Shown in pieces: positions 44,153-52,889 of a DNA stretch of 64,000 nt (within the stretch, counting starts at the first letter, position 1; each line of letters starts with the position of its first letter). The notes below the pieces were generated by a model that saw nothing but the letters and a program-made list of their open reading frames with translations, searched no databases and was not told the origin of the DNA. Origin of the DNA: Balanoglossus misakiensis (Eukaryota; Hemichordata); contig JBECUI020000024.1 of assembly GCA_040954595.2 (NCBI GenBank), positions 496,001 through 560,000 of the forward strand, written 5' to 3'. A program made the position numbers and the translations under genes.

Positions 44153-47135
44153 TGTGACACGCTCGAGCAGCAACATGCATCAAATAGATGATGAAGTCCT
44201 AGATGTTGGTACTATCGAAATAAATGCATTGGACAACATCAACAGACAAGAAGAAATATACACGAAACTGACAATCACACAGAGCGAAAAGAAAAGGAAA
44301 GTAGCACTGAGATGCAAGATTGATACCGGTGCACAGAGCAATATACTGCCCCTCTGCCTTTTCAAGATCATATTTCCAGAGAAACTGGATAAACACGGGC
44401 ACTTGAAGGAAAATAAAACAATCCTTACCGCATATGGAGGTTCCAAAATCAAACAGCTTGGCACCATCGTCATTCCATGTGAACATAGAGAGAGGAAAAT
44501 CAGATGCCTCTTCTATGTAACTGACGCCGCAGGCCTAGCCATTTTAGGGTTAAAGGCAAGCAGGGCCTTAAACCTGATACAAATAAACTGTTCAGTAGAA
44601 GCCATACAAGTGCAGGCGAGCCCAGAGTGCAAGACAGCACAGCCTGGAAGAAATGTGGAAGTGGAAAAGAGAAAGATGAACGAACAGAAGCCAGCAGGAA
44701 GAAACAGAAACCCTGCAGATGACTACATAGACAGTAATACACCCATCAGGGACCGCCCTCCCATAAAGAACAAAGAACAGTTGCTGAGGATGTACCCTGA
44801 TTGCTTTGACGACGTGGTCGGATGTTTTGAAAACTACACATACCACATCACTCTTGATCCAGAAGTACAACCAGTAGTACACCCTGCCCGCAGAGTTCCA
44901 TTAGAACTAATGGATAGACTCAAAACCGAGCTGCAGGAGATGGAAGATAAGCAAATCATCGCCAAAGTGAACCAGCCTACGAACTGGGTCAATTCTCTTG
45001 TTGTCCGGGAGAAAGACAATGGAAGACTTCGCATTTGTCTGGACCCGAAGGACTTGAACAAAGCCATTAAAAGGGATCATTACCCTACACCCACATTGGA
45101 GGAGATTACCCCAAAGTTGGCAGGCGCAACACTTTTCAGCAAGCTAGACGCGCGGAACGGATACTGGAATGTAAAGATCGATGAAGAATCATCCTTCCTG
45201 ACGACCTTTAACACACCATATGGCCGTTACAGATTCCTACGAATGCCATTTGGGCTAAGGATGAGCCAAGATGTGTTTCAATTCAAAATTGATGAAACAT
45301 ACAGAGAGTGTGAAGGTGCAGTCGGCATTGCAGACGATATACAAGTCTTAGGATCAGGAGAGCGACACCATGACCTGCATCTACACGAAGCCATGGAACG
45401 AACCAGGAAAGCAGGCATTAAACTGAACAAAGAGAAATGCTACATCAAGACAAAAGAATGTAGTTTCTTTGGCATGTTATACACAGAAGACGGAGTTAAA
45501 CCCAACCCAGAAAAGGTCAAGGCGATAGAGATGATGCATCCGCCTAGAGACAAGACCGAACTGCGCACATTCCTCGGAATGGTGAACTACATGGGTTCAT
45601 TCATACCCAGATTAGCTGAACACACAGCACCACTGAGAGAGCTCATCAGAGACGACACTGAGTTTGAGTGGTCTCCGACACACACAAAGTCTTTCAATAT
45701 GATCAAGGACCTGATCAGCACAAAGACTACACTTGCTTACTACGACCGTAAGAAGCCTGTCACTCTACAAGTCGACGCATCGGGAAAGGGAATCGGAGCG
45801 GTGCTCATACAGGAACAGAGACCTATAGCATTTGCGTCCAAGGCCCTGACACCAGCGGAAACCCGATACGCCAATATAGAAAGAGAACTACTCGCGGTAG
45901 TCTACGGATGTGAGAAGTTTCGCACATATCTCTACGGCAGAAGTTTCATAGTAGAGAGTGATCATCGACCGTTGGAGCAAATTCAGAGGAAGAATTTGAC
46001 CAAGGCACCACCCCGATTACAGAGAATGCTGTTGCGCATACAGCCGTATGATTTCACCATACACTACAAGCCAGGCAAACAGATGATACTTGCCGACGCA
46101 CTATCTAGACTGTCACCACAAGATCAGAACGAAATCAGTGACATGAAAGTCCAGATACACCACCTGGTGAAGATCACACCAATGAGACAGATGGAGATCA
46201 AAGAAGAAACTACCAAAGATGAAATTCTTCAATTATTGATCCAGCAAGTCCTGAAAGGATGGCCAGATAGCATCAAGGACATTCACGCTGATATTCGACC
46301 CTACTGGTCTATTCGAGACGATATCGCTATCGAAGATGGTATTATCCTGATAGGCAGCCGACTCCTCATACCAGCAGTAATGAGAGATGAAATGCTACAA
46401 CGCATTCATAGCAGTCACCTGGGGATCGAGAAATGCAAGCTGAGAGCCAGATCCAGCGTGTACTGGCCTGGAATTTGTAAAGATATAGAGAGACTAGTAA
46501 CAGGATGCAACGCGTGCCAGAAATTCCAGAATTCCCAGCAGAAGGAACCGATGATTCCAATGGAAATTCCACCACGACCGTGGCACACAATTGGAGCAGA
46601 CCTATTCTACGTGAACCAAACATGGTACATGATAGTTGCTGACTACTACTCCAAGTTCCCCTTCATTAGGAAACTTGAAGACCTCAGAGCCAGTACCATT
46701 ATGAGAGCCCTCCGAATTCTATTTGCAGAGCAAGGAATACCCGAGAAACTAGTTTGTGACAACGGATCTCAGTTTACAGCTAGAGACTTCCACAGCCTAA
46801 CTGAGAAGTATGGTTTTGCGATAGTCACATCATCACCATACTATCCCAAAGGGCACGGTTTTATCGAGCGACATGTACAGACCGTGAAGAACATCCTGAT
46901 GAAGTGCAAAGAGTCCGGAGATGATCCGAATCTAGCATTGTTGGCACTTCGCGCGACTCCATTGAAGTCCAACATACCATCACCAGCTGAGTTGCTGAAC
47001 AGCAGAGCATACAAGACAACTCTCCCAGCCAAAATTCACCCAGCAAGAAACGGGGAGGAAGTTCGTCAATACCTGACATCTCAACAGCAGGCCCAGACTT
47101 CCAGCCACGACCAGCACTCCAGACAACTACCATAA
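44040..47135 (+). CDS. pol: Pol polyprotein: protease, RT, RNase H, integrase
   Basis: 1031-residue frame; the listed start is the open-frame boundary, and the true start depends on frameshifting within 44040-44152. Aspartic protease active site DTGA is at residues 95-98. Reverse transcriptase spans about 290-480, with the catalytic box IADD at 430-433 (YxDD is commoner). RNase H starts at DASGKGIG (579) and continues through ESDHRPLE to DALSRL. The integrase zinc finger has H790, H793 and C823-x2-C. The catalytic triad is D854, D907, E943 with the classical D-x35-E spacing. Active-site residues are intact. The frame ends at a TAA (47133-47135) before the expected integrase C-terminal domain, which follows in frame. 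Confidence 0.93.
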   Translation: MARNAEIVGNLITGRRYAVPKPAQANRSQRRGGKPIHNVTRSSSNMHQIDDEVLDVGTIEINALDNINRQEEIYTKLTITQSEKKRKVALRCKIDTGAQSNILPLCLFKIIFPEKLDKHGHLKENKTILTAYGGSKIKQLGTIVIPCEHRERKIRCLFYVTDAAGLAILGLKASRALNLIQINCSVEAIQVQASPECKTAQPGRNVEVEKRKMNEQKPAGRNRNPADDYIDSNTPIRDRPPIKNKEQLLRMYPDCFDDVVGCFENYTYHITLDPEVQPVVHPARRVPLELMDRLKTELQEMEDKQIIAKVNQPTNWVNSLVVREKDNGRLRICLDPKDLNKAIKRDHYPTPTLEEITPKLAGATLFSKLDARNGYWNVKIDEESSFLTTFNTPYGRYRFLRMPFGLRMSQDVFQFKIDETYRECEGAVGIADDIQVLGSGERHHDLHLHEAMERTRKAGIKLNKEKCYIKTKECSFFGMLYTEDGVKPNPEKVKAIEMMHPPRDKTELRTFLGMVNYMGSFIPRLAEHTAPLRELIRDDTEFEWSPTHTKSFNMIKDLISTKTTLAYYDRKKPVTLQVDASGKGIGAVLIQEQRPIAFASKALTPAETRYANIERELLAVVYGCEKFRTYLYGRSFIVESDHRPLEQIQRKNLTKAPPRLQRMLLRIQPYDFTIHYKPGKQMILADALSRLSPQDQNEISDMKVQIHHLVKITPMRQMEIKEETTKDEILQLLIQQVLKGWPDSIKDIHADIRPYWSIRDDIAIEDGIILIGSRLLIPAVMRDEMLQRIHSSHLGIEKCKLRARSSVYWPGICKDIERLVTGCNACQKFQNSQQKEPMIPMEIPPRPWHTIGADLFYVNQTWYMIVADYYSKFPFIRKLEDLRASTIMRALRILFAEQGIPEKLVCDNGSQFTARDFHSLTEKYGFAIVTSSPYYPKGHGFIERHVQTVKNILMKCKESGDDPNLALLALRATPLKSNIPSPAELLNSRAYKTTLPAKIHPARNGEEVRQYLTSQQQAQTSSHDQHSRQLP

Positions 47136-47477
47136 TTGCTGACAGGTCAACAAGTCCATGTACAAAACCCAATCAGCAAAACATGGAGTCCAGCGAGAGT
47201 TGTAGCCCCAGCAAACACACCTAGGTCCTACACCGTGAAGTTAGACAACGGGAAACAAATGCGACGCAACAGGATCCACCTGAAACCAGTCAGCGCAGAA
47301 CTGAAACCAGCACAGACAGGGATGGATCAACACAATATTGCACCAGCAGTCACAGAGGGAACACCGCCTCAACAACCCGCAACGCCAGCGTCACCAGCCC
47401 AAGAATCGTTGAGATCAACACGAACCAGAACAAATATACAAAAGCCGTCTCGATACAAAGATTATGTGACTGATTGA
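47136..47477 (+). CDS. Integrase C-terminal domain, separated by one stop codon
   Basis: This is the direct in-frame continuation of pol after a single TAA. It encodes TGQQVHVQNP...WSPARVV followed by PRSYTVKLDNG and RRNRIHLKPV, the SH3-like C-terminal integrase module found in Gypsy elements, then a low-complexity Pro/Gln tail ending at TGA. Mag-type elements normally encode this module as part of Pol. Either the stop is a recent nonsense mutation in an otherwise young copy, or it is read through. No good independent start codon is evident. Confidence 0.8.
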   Translation: MLTGQQVHVQNPISKTWSPARVVAPANTPRSYTVKLDNGKQMRRNRIHLKPVSAELKPAQTGMDQHNIAPAVTEGTPPQQPATPASPAQESLRSTRTRTNIQKPSRYKDYVTD

Positions 47478-47682
47478 TAGCTTTTTCTGATATTGAGATA
47501 CGCCATTTGTTCCACAGAAAGTTGAGTTATACAGAGGAAAATTCATCACATTTTTCCCAGAGTATTTTTCATGTTCGTTGCGTTTGATTTTGACAAAGAC
47601 TGATTCAAGATGAATGCAGAGTTTGCACAGGACAATTCACAGTGACATTCGTATTCAAAAAAAGTTTTGAAACAATTTATCT

Positions 47683-47696
47683 TAAAGAAGAGGGGA
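47683..47696 (+). other. Polypurine tract
   Basis: AAAGAAGAGGGGA immediately precedes the 3' LTR and would prime plus-strand DNA synthesis. Confidence 0.85.
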
Positions 47697-47900
47697 TGTA
47701 GTATTCTGACAGCTACGATCAATATAGCGCCCTCTAGTGTTGCATTGTTGGTGTTCCACTTGTTTATGAATTGCTGTACGACGTCACTTCCGCCCAGATA
47801 AGGCGAAGCACATTGTTGAGTCTTTTCAGCCGATCAATAAATAGGTTGTTGTTATACCTTATGATCGCATTATTATTCCCATGTTGATGGAAACATAACA
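47697..47900 (+). repeat. 3' LTR
   Basis: Identical over 204 bp to the 5' LTR, including the CTCF-like motif (47727-47740) and AATAAA. Confidence 0.95.
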
Positions 47901-47905
47901 GGGGG

Positions 47906-48343
47906 GACACCAACATCGTAGTCAGTGAGGTCATCTATGGTGGTGGGCGCGTCTTCCACTCAGCACTCCTCCGCGCACGCTTGGGGGATAAAAAATGCAT
48001 CAAAAACCCCTGGCGCGTCCTCGCTCCCCCTGCGTCGATGGATTCTGTGCGACTGCTTCCGCCCCCGTCCTCTCTGGTTGCTGTGTCCGGATTGATGATG
48101 TTTTCCGGTGAGGTCGGATTTCCCGGAATTCTTCCTGTCGTGATTGGGATACCCACCTCAGCAGTATGCTAAGGACACGCCAGTGGATGAGAATCGCTGG
48201 TGTGGTGGGGGAGCTCAGTCGGAACCTGTTCGGCACCTCCCACCCCTGGAAGACGCACAGGCGCTTCATCATCACCATGGACTCCGGTGAACAAAAGGAT
48301 TCCGTAGGGATCCGTCCAGGTCCGCCCCTGCGGATATAGAAGT
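47906..48343 (-). CDS. GC-rich downstream region with candidate 3' exon of the OB-fold gene
   Basis: GC content is visibly higher than anywhere else in the window. On the minus strand an acceptor-like TATATCCGCAG (about 48330) leads into a frame with GRIPTESFCSPESMVMMKRL and GWEVPNRFRLSSPTTPAI. It reaches a possible donor (CTGAG|GTGGGT) near 48160, while the frame continues to about 48000. It is a different frame from the RS-rich frame upstream, so it is either a further exon or frameshifted coding remnant. No domain is recognised. Confidence 0.3.
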
Positions 48344-48904
48344 CTAGCAGGTCGGGTATTTCATTTCCTGGACCACACAGCCAGTATAGGTGAGTTTCTC
48401 TAACGCCTCCACCGCGTCCCGCTCGCGGAATACTACCGGCTTCTCAGTAAAAATAACTGGAAGGTGGCACTGAAAGGCGTGTTTCTTCAGTTTGCGCGTG
48501 GACCTCCGGCCTCCCGGGAACGGACATGGAGAAGGGCCTGATGAGTAATGTGGAACAGAGGATAGGGGGCTCCTTCGGGCCGGCCTGGCGCTCCTCCAGC
48601 GGCGTTCGTCTTCTTTGGGCGGTTCCGGCGTCGGATACCGGATCGGTGATCGACGTCTGGGGCTGAGATCTCCCCAGCGTGAAAAGGATGGTCGTTCACG
48701 GGAAGGTGGGCGGTCCCGCCTTTCCTCTCGAGAACGCTCCGGTCGCGGCGACCGGGTTGGGGATCTGGACCTAGTAGGGCTGCCGGGGTGGCATCGAAGT
48801 TCCCAGGGGATTAGATATTCCCCCGCCTCCAACGTCGCCTCCAGCTCCAATGGGTTGATCAGTGACTGCAGCGGCAGCATTTCTTGGCGTGGGGGTGATG
48901 GCTC
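48344..48904 (-). CDS. Arg/Ser-rich C-terminal frame continuing after an in-frame UAG
   Basis: After TAG at 48907-48905 the same frame stays open for 186 further codons to a stop at 48344. It contains an RS/RP-rich segment (repeated SPTRSRSPTRS-type, SREERRDRPPSRERPS, SPRRRSPIRYPTPEPP), then a hydrophobic folded-looking end (HLPVIFTEKPVVF, YTGCVVQEMKYP). Codon use and GC match the upstream part, so both are probably one protein interrupted by a nonsense change or by a short undetected intron. RS tails are typical of RNA- or chromatin-associated proteins; function here is unknown. Confidence 0.5.
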   Translation of the reverse strand, partial: EPSPPRQEMLPLQSLINPLELEATLEAGEYLIPWELRCHPGSPTRSRSPTRSPRPERSREERRDRPPSRERPSFSRWGDLSPRRRSPIRYPTPEPPKEDERRWRSARPARRSPLSSVPHYSSGPSPCPFPGGRRSTRKLKKHAFQCHLPVIFTEKPVVFRERDAVEALEKLTYTGCVVQEMKYPTC

Positions 48905-49549
48905 CTACAGCAGCCGTTGGTTTCCCCCGTCTCTCGCTACTGCTATTGGGGGTGATACACGGGTGCGGGGTGGGTCTGGCCCTTCCGACACCTCCATCGC
49001 CTGGTCCTTGTCGCCACCGAGTACCTGTTTTTCCAGCTGCGGATCCCGGAAGATGCTCAAAGTTTCCTCCAGGTCGTCAGCTGCGGTGGTGGTTCTTGTG
49101 GGCTCTTGCGGGGAGATATGGCCAACGAATCCCCCACGTACGCGGCCTGGATTGAACTCCCGAGGTAGTGTGCAGGTTTTTATGGCTGCGTCGGATGGTA
49201 CGGGCAGGTTGGCTTCGGTCTTTTCCTTCCCGTATACATGCATGGCCTCCTCCCGTACCGTGGACATCCATCCTATGTCGCCTAGAACCGTGGCTACTTG
49301 ACAGTTCTCACGGAGCATCAGGAACAGTATTTTATGTCTCACCTCCACTTCAGTTGTCGCTGTTGTATTTAATGTGGACGATGTTTTATATCTGTTGATA
49401 ACCAATGGGCCTAGTTTAACTGTGGCACCTACATCCAGTGGCAGCGCTGTTTTCTCACCCCAAAGGTTGACTTCAGCATCTCTTGTGCCATCAGTTATGG
49501 TCAGTTTACGTCTCTTTGTAGAATTCGATGTATGTGTCACTGATTCATA
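48905..49549 (-). CDS. Second OB-fold exon, RPA large-subunit-like protein
   Basis: The acceptor TTTCCACTACAG precedes TATGAATCA (exon start 49549), in phase 0 with the first coding exon. The segment KRRKLTITDGTRDAEVNLWG with GEKT, a V-x-L-x-x-L-V-I-N-R-Y strand and LNTTATTEVEV closely follows the strand pattern of RPA70-type OB-folds. These bind single-stranded DNA. After EVE a donor-like GTGAGA occurs (used position in the degenerate copy at 54004), yet the frame continues for 140 more residues, so alternative 3' ends are possible. It terminates at TAG (48907-48905). The gene is multicopy, which suggests it is transposon-borne. Confidence 0.6.
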   Translation of the reverse strand, partial: YESVTHTSNSTKRRKLTITDGTRDAEVNLWGEKTALPLDVGATVKLGPLVINRYKTSSTLNTTATTEVEVRHKILFLMLRENCQVATVLGDIGWMSTVREEAMHVYGKEKTEANLPVPSDAAIKTCTLPREFNPGRVRGGFVGHISPQEPTRTTTAADDLEETLSIFRDPQLEKQVLGGDKDQAMEVSEGPDPPRTRVSPPIAVARDGGNQRLL

Positions 49550-49966
49550 CTGTAGTGGAAATAAAATGGAAAACATTGAATGTTAATAATTACGAGTAGT
49601 AAATGTTGTGGAGAAATAGTGCAAGAGTGGTTGTTTTTTGTCAGTTGCTTTTTAAAATTTGAACTGCAAAATGATGAATCGATGGCAGTAATTTTGACCC
49701 GAGGTGAGTTGACAAGGCATGGTTGTATCATATAAATGGATTTTCAATGTACGTGATCGCATGGAGGCTGCCATATTGGATTACATCCGAAGACCTTCCC
49801 ATTGGGCTTCGGTTGAATTCGGGAAAGGTCTCTAAAATGTAATGGGTCATTCAATTTTGTAGAGTAAATTTCTAAAAATGTAGAAGATGGGAGGTTAAGA
49901 TACCCAAAATGACTACGGCAAAAAAAAAGTCAGGCCCATAAGTTACGGGGTGCGATTATAACGTAC

Positions 49967-50249
49967 CTTTGCTCTATCATAGAGGCAAATGGTATTATCT
50001 CTTCCAGTGGAAAAGTTGCGGAGCTGTACGTATTCTCCCTTCTGTAATCTGTTCAGCCACTTCGGATTTTCTTTCCAGAATTTAAGTTCCAGAACGTTGC
50101 CATCCTGCTGCATACAAGGCACGCTAAACAGTTTCCCGTTGGCGGAATTCCGGATCTCGACATCCTCCATGAGGCGCAATTTCAGTGCCACGCCTTGGCT
50201 GGTTGGGGATGAGGGACCGGGAGCCGGGGATGCCATAACGCCGTTAAAC
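49967..50249 (-). CDS. First coding exon with N-terminal OB-fold, RPA-like protein
   Basis: The acceptor CTATTTTTCAG ends at 50250. A 13-base leader, in which an upstream frame ends in TAA, precedes the ATG at 50236. The exon has 90 codons and ends in phase 0 at donor AAAG|GTACGT. MASPAPGPSSPTS is a short disordered start, followed by an OB-like module: LKLRLMEDVEIRNSANGKLF, VLELKFWKENPKWLNRL, GEYVQLRNFSTG. A second, broken copy lies at 53112-53370. The likely role is single-stranded nucleic acid binding; partners and whether it is host or mobile are unknown. Confidence 0.6.
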
Positions 50250-50521
50250 CTGAAAAATAGATTGAGAGTGGATATTGTTTTACACAATTTTTGAACATTG
50301 AAGTAAAGTATTAGAATGATGGAGTCCGATAAAAAAGTGAGTTGGTGATTGCGGCATCCGACTTCGTTATTAAAAATGGAAAGATTTGCGATTTGAGATT
50401 CGGTTACCATTTGCAAGTTTGAAAGGAAATATTTCATTGAAGCACAGTGGCAACTACTGGGTTATGGAGAATTTTTGAAATGTTGATGAACGGAGACTTA
50501 TTAGAATCAATGAAAACCTAC

Positions 50522-50640
50522 CTTTAACGGTGTTACGGTTACTAAACGTGAGAGACCGCTTGTCTCGTTCATCCGATTCTGAGCTCCTAGCTCTTGTGGA
50601 GACATGCGGAGGTACAGCGGGTTAACGGTTAGAAAGTGTT
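50522..50640 (-). other. 5' leader exon of the OB-fold gene
   Basis: It ends at donor TTAAAG|GTAGGT. It is conserved with the plus-strand copy at 52258-52373 (CGTTAACCCGCTGTACCTCC, TCTCCACAAGAGCTAGGAGC). An ATG opens a frame (MSPQELGAQNR...) that, after splicing, meets TAA just before the main ATG, so it would be an upstream ORF. A CCAAT box in context CTGATTGGCC lies about 35 bp upstream in both copies. Confidence 0.5.
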
Positions 50641-52257
50641 GATGAAAGAAATAAGTTTATAGGCCAATCAGGAGTTAGATTCGAATGTCCGAAAATGAGC
50701 TCGAGAAACCGTAGGCGAACGCAACAGACAGCAATTTAAATTTGCATAACTAGAGGTTTGGGTGGAAAGATTTCAGAATTTAACGCACATATACAGATAT
50801 TTTGTAGTGGAAATTTGAGTATATTATAAATAGTACATGTAATAAGACTGTGAATTGATTTTATTTACTGACAATTAAATGAAGTTACCCTTTGAGTATG
50901 GGTGTTTATCGAGGGGGGGGGGGGTCCAAAAAAATGTTAGAAACTGTTGAAGATGAAACCGGAAAGATGTAGCAAATTCGTTAGTTTTCCCTTTTTTGGA
51001 AATTATGCTCGAAGCGTGTGATTGGTCAATTAGTCAGAAGGGGATTGGTTGGAAATAGTCGAATATGATTGGGCAATAAGTTCGAAGCTGAAATCCCTCA
51101 GGCTGTATAAATACGGTGTTTGTGGCGTGTACTAATGGAGTATGGCTGGGGTGTGTTGTGTCGAGCAGTCTAGTATATCATTTGTGGGGCATTGAATATT
51201 TAGAACAAAGTTCTCTATGTCGGACTTCCTAACATATACTCGATCGTTGATAACAAAACGAGCAGATATTTTTGTGCAAATAGTGTGCGCAAAACAACAA
51301 CTAAACATGAAGACAACAAGATAGTACTGCGTGCGGTGCGACTCGGTTGTAAGCGTCAAGTCAAAAACTGCAAAGACATGCAACAGGTGTAAATATAGTC
51401 GACTGAAATGCTGAAAAACCATGAATATCGATTGGCTCAAAGTGATGGGAATCGGCTCAACTTACCGGAGGGAATTGGTACATTATATAACGAGTAAACT
51501 AGAACGAAAGAAATCCCAGCGTGAACACTGGAAATTGTTCATAAATTAATATTTATACATGTATGTGTATATTGCGTAACCTTCGAAAATTCGAATATCA
51601 TTAGCACTTGGCCTAAAAAGTTGTGCATTGCGAGTGGGACACTGGGCAATTATTTTTATGGGCCGCCATCGCTATGCAGTTTAGATGTAGTATTTTACTC
51701 AACTTTTACCGGCAAGTGAGTGATTTGCTTTCAGAAGGTAATGAGACGGAAATAAACTTATGCAATCAGAGTTAATTATTCGTGAGAATACAAACTTTTG
51801 TACTAGATTTATTGTAATTTTTCAGTGTATACTCCTGGCCTTCGCAGGACTTTCATTTTTTACCCGGTTTGTGTGTTTTCGGGTTACCCATGGGCACTCT
51901 CTACCTGTTTTAAAACTCTGAACAAGTCGATGTCACGTGTATCATTTTATGTACGACGTACATCATTATAATAATGCTATAGTGAAGTTTTTAAAAAGGA
52001 AATATTTTTTTAGTGTTATTCTCTTCGTTTTTTTATGACTGAAATATGCTTGTGCTTGATGGAAAAACCGGATTCAACCTTAGCTTAATATATGCATTAT
52101 CGTTCGCAACTGACGTCATATAATGTAGCAATTTCCCTCCGGTTAAATTGAACCAATCGGCATTCCCGTTTTTCCACCATTTCACTCGAATATCTAACTC
52201 CAGGATCCTGATTGGCCTATGTAATTAATCATTCCTTTCATCAACACTTCCTAACCG
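50641..52257. promoter_or_regulatory. Divergent intergenic region between two head-to-head OB-fold gene copies
   Basis: Both ends carry mirror-image promoter-proximal sequence (ATTCGAATMTAACTCC, CTGATTGGCCTAT, TTTCATCAACACTT). In the middle, 51015-51110 (plus) has three ATTGG boxes followed by TGTATAAATACGG, a TATA-like module that resembles 1860-2070. No protein-coding frame is supported between them. Poly-G at 50915-50925. Confidence 0.5.
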
Positions 52258-52735
52258 TTAACCCGCTGTACCTCCGCATGTCTCCACAAGAGCTAGGAGC
52301 TCAGAATCGGTCGGACGCAGACCAGCGGTCTGTCAGGTGTAGTAACCCTAACACCGTTAAAGGTAGGTTTTCATTTATTCTATTATAAGTCTCCGTTCAT
52401 CAACATTTCAAAGATTCTCAATAATGCAGTAGTTGCCACTGTACTTCAATGAAATATTTCCTTTCAAACTTGCAAATACTACTTGAACCGAATCGCAAAC
52501 CTTTCCATTTTTAATAACGAAGTCGGATGCCGAAATTACCAACTCACTTTTTTTATCGGATTCCATCATTCTAATACTTTACTTCAATGTTCAAAAATTG
52601 TGTAAAAGAATATCCACTTTCAATCTATATTTCAGGTTTAACGGCTATTTGTGCAACATTTGACAGTACTCACATCATGGACTTTTCCTACAACGCACAC
52701 CCTCTTCTTCTGTGGAGATATCTCGACTTCTGATA
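52258..52735 (+). pseudogene. Diverged 5' part of a second OB-fold gene copy
   Basis: The leader exon homologous to 50522-50640 ends at AAAG|GTAGGT (52373). The following intron matches 50250-50521 in reverse, and the acceptor ATATTTCAG (52635) is kept with GTTTAACGGC. The sequence then departs from the OB-fold coding exon. The spliced frame stays open for about 30 codons into unrelated sequence and stops near 52733. Confidence 0.55.
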
Positions 52736-52889
52736 TCATTATTTGTGGCGGATGATACAATTCTGTTACAAATTTTTCAGGTATATCCATCGCTTTTCGC
52801 CCGCAAGGTATGATCTGGAAAAAAGTTTGGCGTAGTCTGTAAGTTGTGTGACTGAATCCGTAAAGGTGGCATTTGGAGGAAAAATTTTG

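Larger units (their letters stand above)
43035..47900 (+). mobile_element. Full-length Gypsy (Mag-like) LTR retrotransposon
   Basis: The 4866-bp element has LTRs of 204 bp each (43035-43238 and 47697-47900) that match base for base, so insertion was very recent. Ends are TG...CA. The flanks GGGGG (43030-43034) and GGGGG (47901-47905) form a 5-bp target duplication within a poly-G run. A primer-binding site and polypurine tract are in place. Internal order is gag, protease, RT, RNase H, integrase, which is Gypsy order. There is no envelope frame. The CCHC pattern and the K02A2.6-like RT/integrase suggest the Mag clade (inference). Confidence 0.95.

Noticed and set aside
43491-47172. Long minus-strand frames across the Gypsy element
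   Set aside because: Antisense shadows of gag and pol with no domain content.
47136-47477. Envelope or accessory gene of the Gypsy element
   Set aside because: The sequence is the in-frame continuation of integrase (SH3-like C-terminal module) and has no signal peptide or membrane segment.
48615-49301. 228-codon plus-strand frame in the GC-rich island
   Set aside because: It is the complement of the OB-fold/RS frame, has no recognisable domain, and the minus-strand frame has splice borders and paralogues.
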